Below, in pieces: positions 61,097-64,000 of a stretch of DNA of 64,000 nucleotides. The translations under genes were made by a program, and so were the position numbers. The notes under the pieces were generated by a model. The model saw only the letters and a list, made by a program, of their open reading frames with translations, searched no databases and was not told where the DNA came from. Within the stretch, counting starts at the first letter, position 1, and the number at the start of each line of letters is the position of its first letter. Source of the DNA: Flavobacterium sp. UBA7663 (GTDB lineage: Bacteria > Bacteroidota > Bacteroidia > Flavobacteriales > Flavobacteriaceae); the NCBI RefSeq assembly GCF_002483315.1, contig NZ_DLHR01000014.1:111512-175511 (forward strand), given 5' to 3'.

Positions 61097-62632
61097 CTAA
61101 TTTGTTGGAACAATATTAATACCAGGGAAATTACTAGGATTTAAAAAAGGTAATCTAGCATTGTAATGTGAGTTAATGACTTTTATAACTTCATTTGCTA
61201 TAACTGAATAACCTCTAGCGTTTGGATGCACACCATCTAAAGAAAATAAAACTTTAAATTCAGAAGTTCCTCCACTAAAATAATTTGCAGTATAAAGAGT
61301 CCCATTCTCTGCTCTTAAACCAGAAACCAATTGTGTTAAAATTACATTCATATCGGCAACAGCTAAGTCATTTGCATTAGCTATTGAAATTATAGATGCA
61401 TTATAAGCAGCTGTAGCATTTGCAATAGCTGTTTTTTCAGAAGGAATTAAAACATCGCCATCTTGTAAAGGAAAAGTTACTCCATTAACATTGAATGGCG
61501 CTGTCCCTAGAGGGTTTGGTTGTCCTATCTTACTTGAAGCTGGTAATAAAATTAAATCATTTGAGGTAGCTTGTCTTGCTCTTCCATAAAGTTGTCCTAA
61601 TGCAGTTGCGAAAGGCGCTAAAGTTGGAATTGTTGAAGCAGCTCCAGAAATAGTTCCGCTTAAATCTGACAAAGTTTCGTCTAGAATTAAAACTGGATTT
61701 TTTGTACCAGGTGCAGTAGAAAGTGGTGAAATTCGACCACCAGTAACTTGAGCCAAAAATCCATATAATTGTAGAGCTGAAGCATTTGTTGCAGTTGCTT
61801 CTGCTGGTAATGCATTATAAGGAACCGTTGTAAAATAAGGAATAGAAGTTACACTTGGAACAGTTGCAACAACACCTTTTGCTCCATTTTGAGCTAACCC
61901 CGTTACAGTTCCAAAATTAGGATGAACCCCACCATTAATTATTAAATTATAATGAAATGCAAACGCTTGAGGATCTGTAATGTCGTTTATTCCATAAGCA
62001 GCAATATTTGGATTACCTGTTCTATCTACACCAATACCTCCTGAAGTAGCATATGATAACACATCATTTGCTCCAATCCAGTTAGTGAAAAATGTTGGAT
62101 TCTTTGACATTGCATCACCTAAAACCGTTGCGGTTGGAGATGTTGCGTGTCTTGCATAATAAGGATTAAGTGAGCCGTATCCTGGTATTAACAAATGAAA
62201 CGACTTAGCTCCTGGAACACCCATATTGTTATATGCAGTAGCTTGTGGTGTTAAAGTTACACCAATATTTCCTGTTGAAATAATTTCTGGTCTACCTTCA
62301 AGAGCATCAATAACTAATCGTTTGTTAAATCCTGACACACCTAAAATACCTCCCACATTATCAACATCTTCTGCAAAAGAAGGCTGTGTAAATTCACCAC
62401 CACCAACCAAAGCAAATTGTTGTGCTAATAAATTAGGAAAAGAATTAACTTGGCTTCCTCTTGAAACTGTACCATCCATATAACCCGCAGTTAATGAATT
62501 ACCAACAGCAACATAAGTGGAAAAATCTGCATCACCAGCTGAATAATCTTGAGCAACTGGATTTTCAAACTCTGGCTCACATGAAGCAAAACCAGCCGCT
62601 AAAATAGCTAAATATATAAATTTATTTTTCAT
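61097..62632 (-). CDS. SGNH/GDSL-type hydrolase, lipoprotein
   Basis: 511 residues with a lipoprotein signal (FASC, C18). Block I is VGNSLTAGY (nucleophile S46, Asn instead of the usual Asp), block III WIGANDVL, and block V DGVHPNARGYSVIAN with the catalytic Asp/His. The long insert between them is Ala/Thr-rich. Likely a cell-surface esterase/lipase. It begins 17 bases after a FadL-type porin and is cotranscribed with it, suggesting that ester substrates are cut outside and acids imported. Confidence 0.88.
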   Translation of the reverse strand: MKNKFIYLAILAAGFASCEPEFENPVAQDYSAGDADFSTYVAVGNSLTAGYMDGTVSRGSQVNSFPNLLAQQFALVGGGEFTQPSFAEDVDNVGGILGVSGFNKRLVIDALEGRPEIISTGNIGVTLTPQATAYNNMGVPGAKSFHLLIPGYGSLNPYYARHATSPTATVLGDAMSKNPTFFTNWIGANDVLSYATSGGIGVDRTGNPNIAAYGINDITDPQAFAFHYNLIINGGVHPNFGTVTGLAQNGAKGVVATVPSVTSIPYFTTVPYNALPAEATATNASALQLYGFLAQVTGGRISPLSTAPGTKNPVLILDETLSDLSGTISGAASTIPTLAPFATALGQLYGRARQATSNDLILLPASSKIGQPNPLGTAPFNVNGVTFPLQDGDVLIPSEKTAIANATAAYNASIISIANANDLAVADMNVILTQLVSGLRAENGTLYTANYFSGGTSEFKVLFSLDGVHPNARGYSVIANEVIKVINSHYNARLPFLNPSNFPGINIVPTN

Positions 62633-62649
62633 CGTTTTTTGTTTTAAAA

Positions 62650-63888
62650 TTAGAAACCGTAAGTTATACCAATACCTGGAGAAAACACTACAGATTTGTA
62701 TGTTCCTGCAAAATCACCATTAGGATTGTGCTCGTAAGAATTATCAATTTCATCAAAATGAATATATAAGAATGAAAAATCAATTCCTAACTTGTTATTT
62801 AATTGATATGTTAACCCTCCTGTAAATGCATTTGAATCATTTCTTGGAGTTTCTGGAGCAAAATAAGTATCTTGAACAGGACTTTCATCAAAATAGTATC
62901 CTGCTCTAAAGGTAAATTTATCATTTGCTTTATATTGAGTACCAAAACGATATGTAGAAACATCTTTGTAGTTTCTTGGATTTACAGAAGTAGGTAATCC
63001 ATTATTAAATTTCACATCTAAGCTTTTATAAGCACTCCACATTGTATGATTTAAATCAAAAGCAACTAACCACTTATCAGTAACTTGATAAGATAATCCA
63101 ACTGTTAATTCTGCTGGCAAAGGTAAATCTGCATCAAAAGTTGTATTAGTTAACAATGATTGTGCAAAGACTGGCACGTCAGAAAAATTAGCATCACCAT
63201 CGCGTGCTTCCATAATGATTTCTGAACGATAATTCATTCCCAGACGCAATTTATCAGTAGGATTAAACATCATACCTAAAGTATATCCCCAAGCCGAAAT
63301 ACCTTTTGCATCCAAAGTTAAATCTGTTGGATCTCCATCAACTTGAAACGTCCCATTTGAAGCATATAAATTTCTATTGAAATTCACAGAACCTGTTGCG
63401 TAAATTGGCCCACCACCAACACTAAAATGTTCTCCAACTCTAACAGAAATAGTTGGCTGAACAAAAATAGCTTGTAAATCAATATTGTTAACTAAATAGG
63501 CACCTTGCCAATTTTGATCCCATTCAACAGCACTACCATAAGGAGTGTAAACTGCTAAGCCTGCTGTAAACCAATCGTTAATTTTATATGTTGCATATAA
63601 GCTAAAAGGTGTCCCAAAATTTTCAGTAGATGCAGTAGTATTGAATACACTCTCTTGAAACTTTGTCTTTGCAAATAATCCACTTGCTCCTACAGATAAA
63701 TTGAATTTTTTATCTAAATAAGCCATACCTGCAGGGTTGAAAAAAGCAACCTCTGCACTATTCACCACAGCAACACCAGTGTGCCCCATAGCCAATTGCT
63801 TTTGTCCTTGAATGCTTACTCTATATCCACCTGCAAAAGCAGTAGAGCCAGCCAAAGCCAATAATGTTAAAGAAAGTAATTTTCTCAT
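62650..63888 (-). CDS. FadL/OmpP1/TodX family outer-membrane porin
   Basis: 412 residues: signal peptide (cut near AFAG), then the FadL plug start GGYRVSIQGQKQLAMGHTGVA with SAEVAFFNPAGMAYL, and about 14 beta strands ending in an aromatic-terminated strand (GIGITYGF). Family members carry fatty acids or hydrocarbons across the outer membrane. First gene of a two-gene unit with the SGNH lipoprotein; promoter at 63938. Confidence 0.95.
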   Translation of the reverse strand: MRKLLSLTLLALAGSTAFAGGYRVSIQGQKQLAMGHTGVAVVNSAEVAFFNPAGMAYLDKKFNLSVGASGLFAKTKFQESVFNTTASTENFGTPFSLYATYKINDWFTAGLAVYTPYGSAVEWDQNWQGAYLVNNIDLQAIFVQPTISVRVGEHFSVGGGPIYATGSVNFNRNLYASNGTFQVDGDPTDLTLDAKGISAWGYTLGMMFNPTDKLRLGMNYRSEIIMEARDGDANFSDVPVFAQSLLTNTTFDADLPLPAELTVGLSYQVTDKWLVAFDLNHTMWSAYKSLDVKFNNGLPTSVNPRNYKDVSTYRFGTQYKANDKFTFRAGYYFDESPVQDTYFAPETPRNDSNAFTGGLTYQLNNKLGIDFSFLYIHFDEIDNSYEHNPNGDFAGTYKSVVFSPGIGITYGF

Positions 63889-63937
63889 AATGTAAAAATG
63901 TGTTAGTTTTTTTCTTTGTTTGTTATAATCAATACTT

Positions 63938-63967
63938 CAAAATTATAACAAAATATGAATTTTACAA
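63938..63967 (-). promoter_or_regulatory. Promoter of the fadL-SGNH unit
   Basis: Minus strand TTG (63965-63967), 19 bases, TAATTTTG (63938-63945); leader ~44 bases. Confidence 0.7.
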
Positions 63968-64000
63968 TTTTTTTAACTAAAAAATTATGCATGCATAATT

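Noticed and set aside
1..64000. CRISPR array, defence island or new biosynthetic cluster
   Set aside because: No regularly spaced repeats with unique spacers, no cas, nuclease or synthase gene sets; the unknown genes are small and isolated.

Overview
The window looks like an ordinary chromosomal stretch of a Flavobacterium-like member of the Flavobacteriaceae (Bacteroidota). The DNA is AT-rich and the promoters follow the Bacteroidota pattern TTTG/TTG, 17-23 bases, TAnnTTTG. Start codons mostly lack Shine-Dalgarno sequences. The gene set includes a type IX secretion (T9SS) type B sorting domain, a T9SS plug protein, an Na+-NQR respiratory operon, an S46 dipeptidyl peptidase and DUF3667 proteins. 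I see no rRNA, CRISPR array, insertion sequence, prophage or replication origin. No gene-free stretch exceeds 300 bases except 42997-43426, which holds two tRNA genes and their promoter and terminator.

Layout. 1-2376: 3' part of a large T9SS-secreted protein. 2443-6845: RRM protein, CoA-transferase, methionine aminopeptidase, DUF3667 protein, methyltransferase. 6896-18255 (minus): M16 peptidase, apbE plus a small partner gene, two unknown membrane-anchored proteins, then nqrFEDCBA. ApbE attaches FMN to NqrB and NqrC, so this block is functionally coherent. 18450-22951: T9SS plug, DUF3667, apaG, pruA. 23026-29350: lipoprotein, rsmG, desaturase, aminotransferase, lipoprotein, U32 peptidase-family (RlhA-like) protein. 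29424-31859: a Crp/Fnr-type regulator and a pirin/GNAT/Fe-S/FMN-reductase stress cassette. 31920-34110: fabD, BrkB-family protein, small lipoprotein. 34152-41882: surface-type protein, galE, DegT aminotransferase, waaA, GNAT, a DPP11-like S46 peptidase. 42046-43276: twin small lipoproteins, DUF1508 protein, tRNA-Gly and tRNA-Leu. 43427-53410: mutS, TrmH-family methyltransferase, folK-deoxynucleoside kinase fusion, sppA, AsmA-like protein, DUF2797. 53512-57125: GH3 protein, two tiny Cys-containing lipoproteins and a PorE-like OmpA protein. 57175-63888 (minus): clpX, clpP, tig, a small membrane protein, an SGNH lipoprotein and a FadL-type porin.

Most genes are housekeeping or envelope functions. 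The least explained signal is not a gene. At least six intergenic sites carry short arrays of 6- or 7-base words in strict phase, several folding into long hairpins (4391, 22956, 31881, 36736, 46088, 58420). A related kind of palindromic element sits in frame inside waaA, and another palindrome lies in the pruA leader. A second structural oddity is a 41-bp exact duplication of a terminator that brackets the two unknown genes between nqrF and the apbE pair. These are the best candidates for something undescribed; I found no convincing new multi-gene defence or biosynthetic system.
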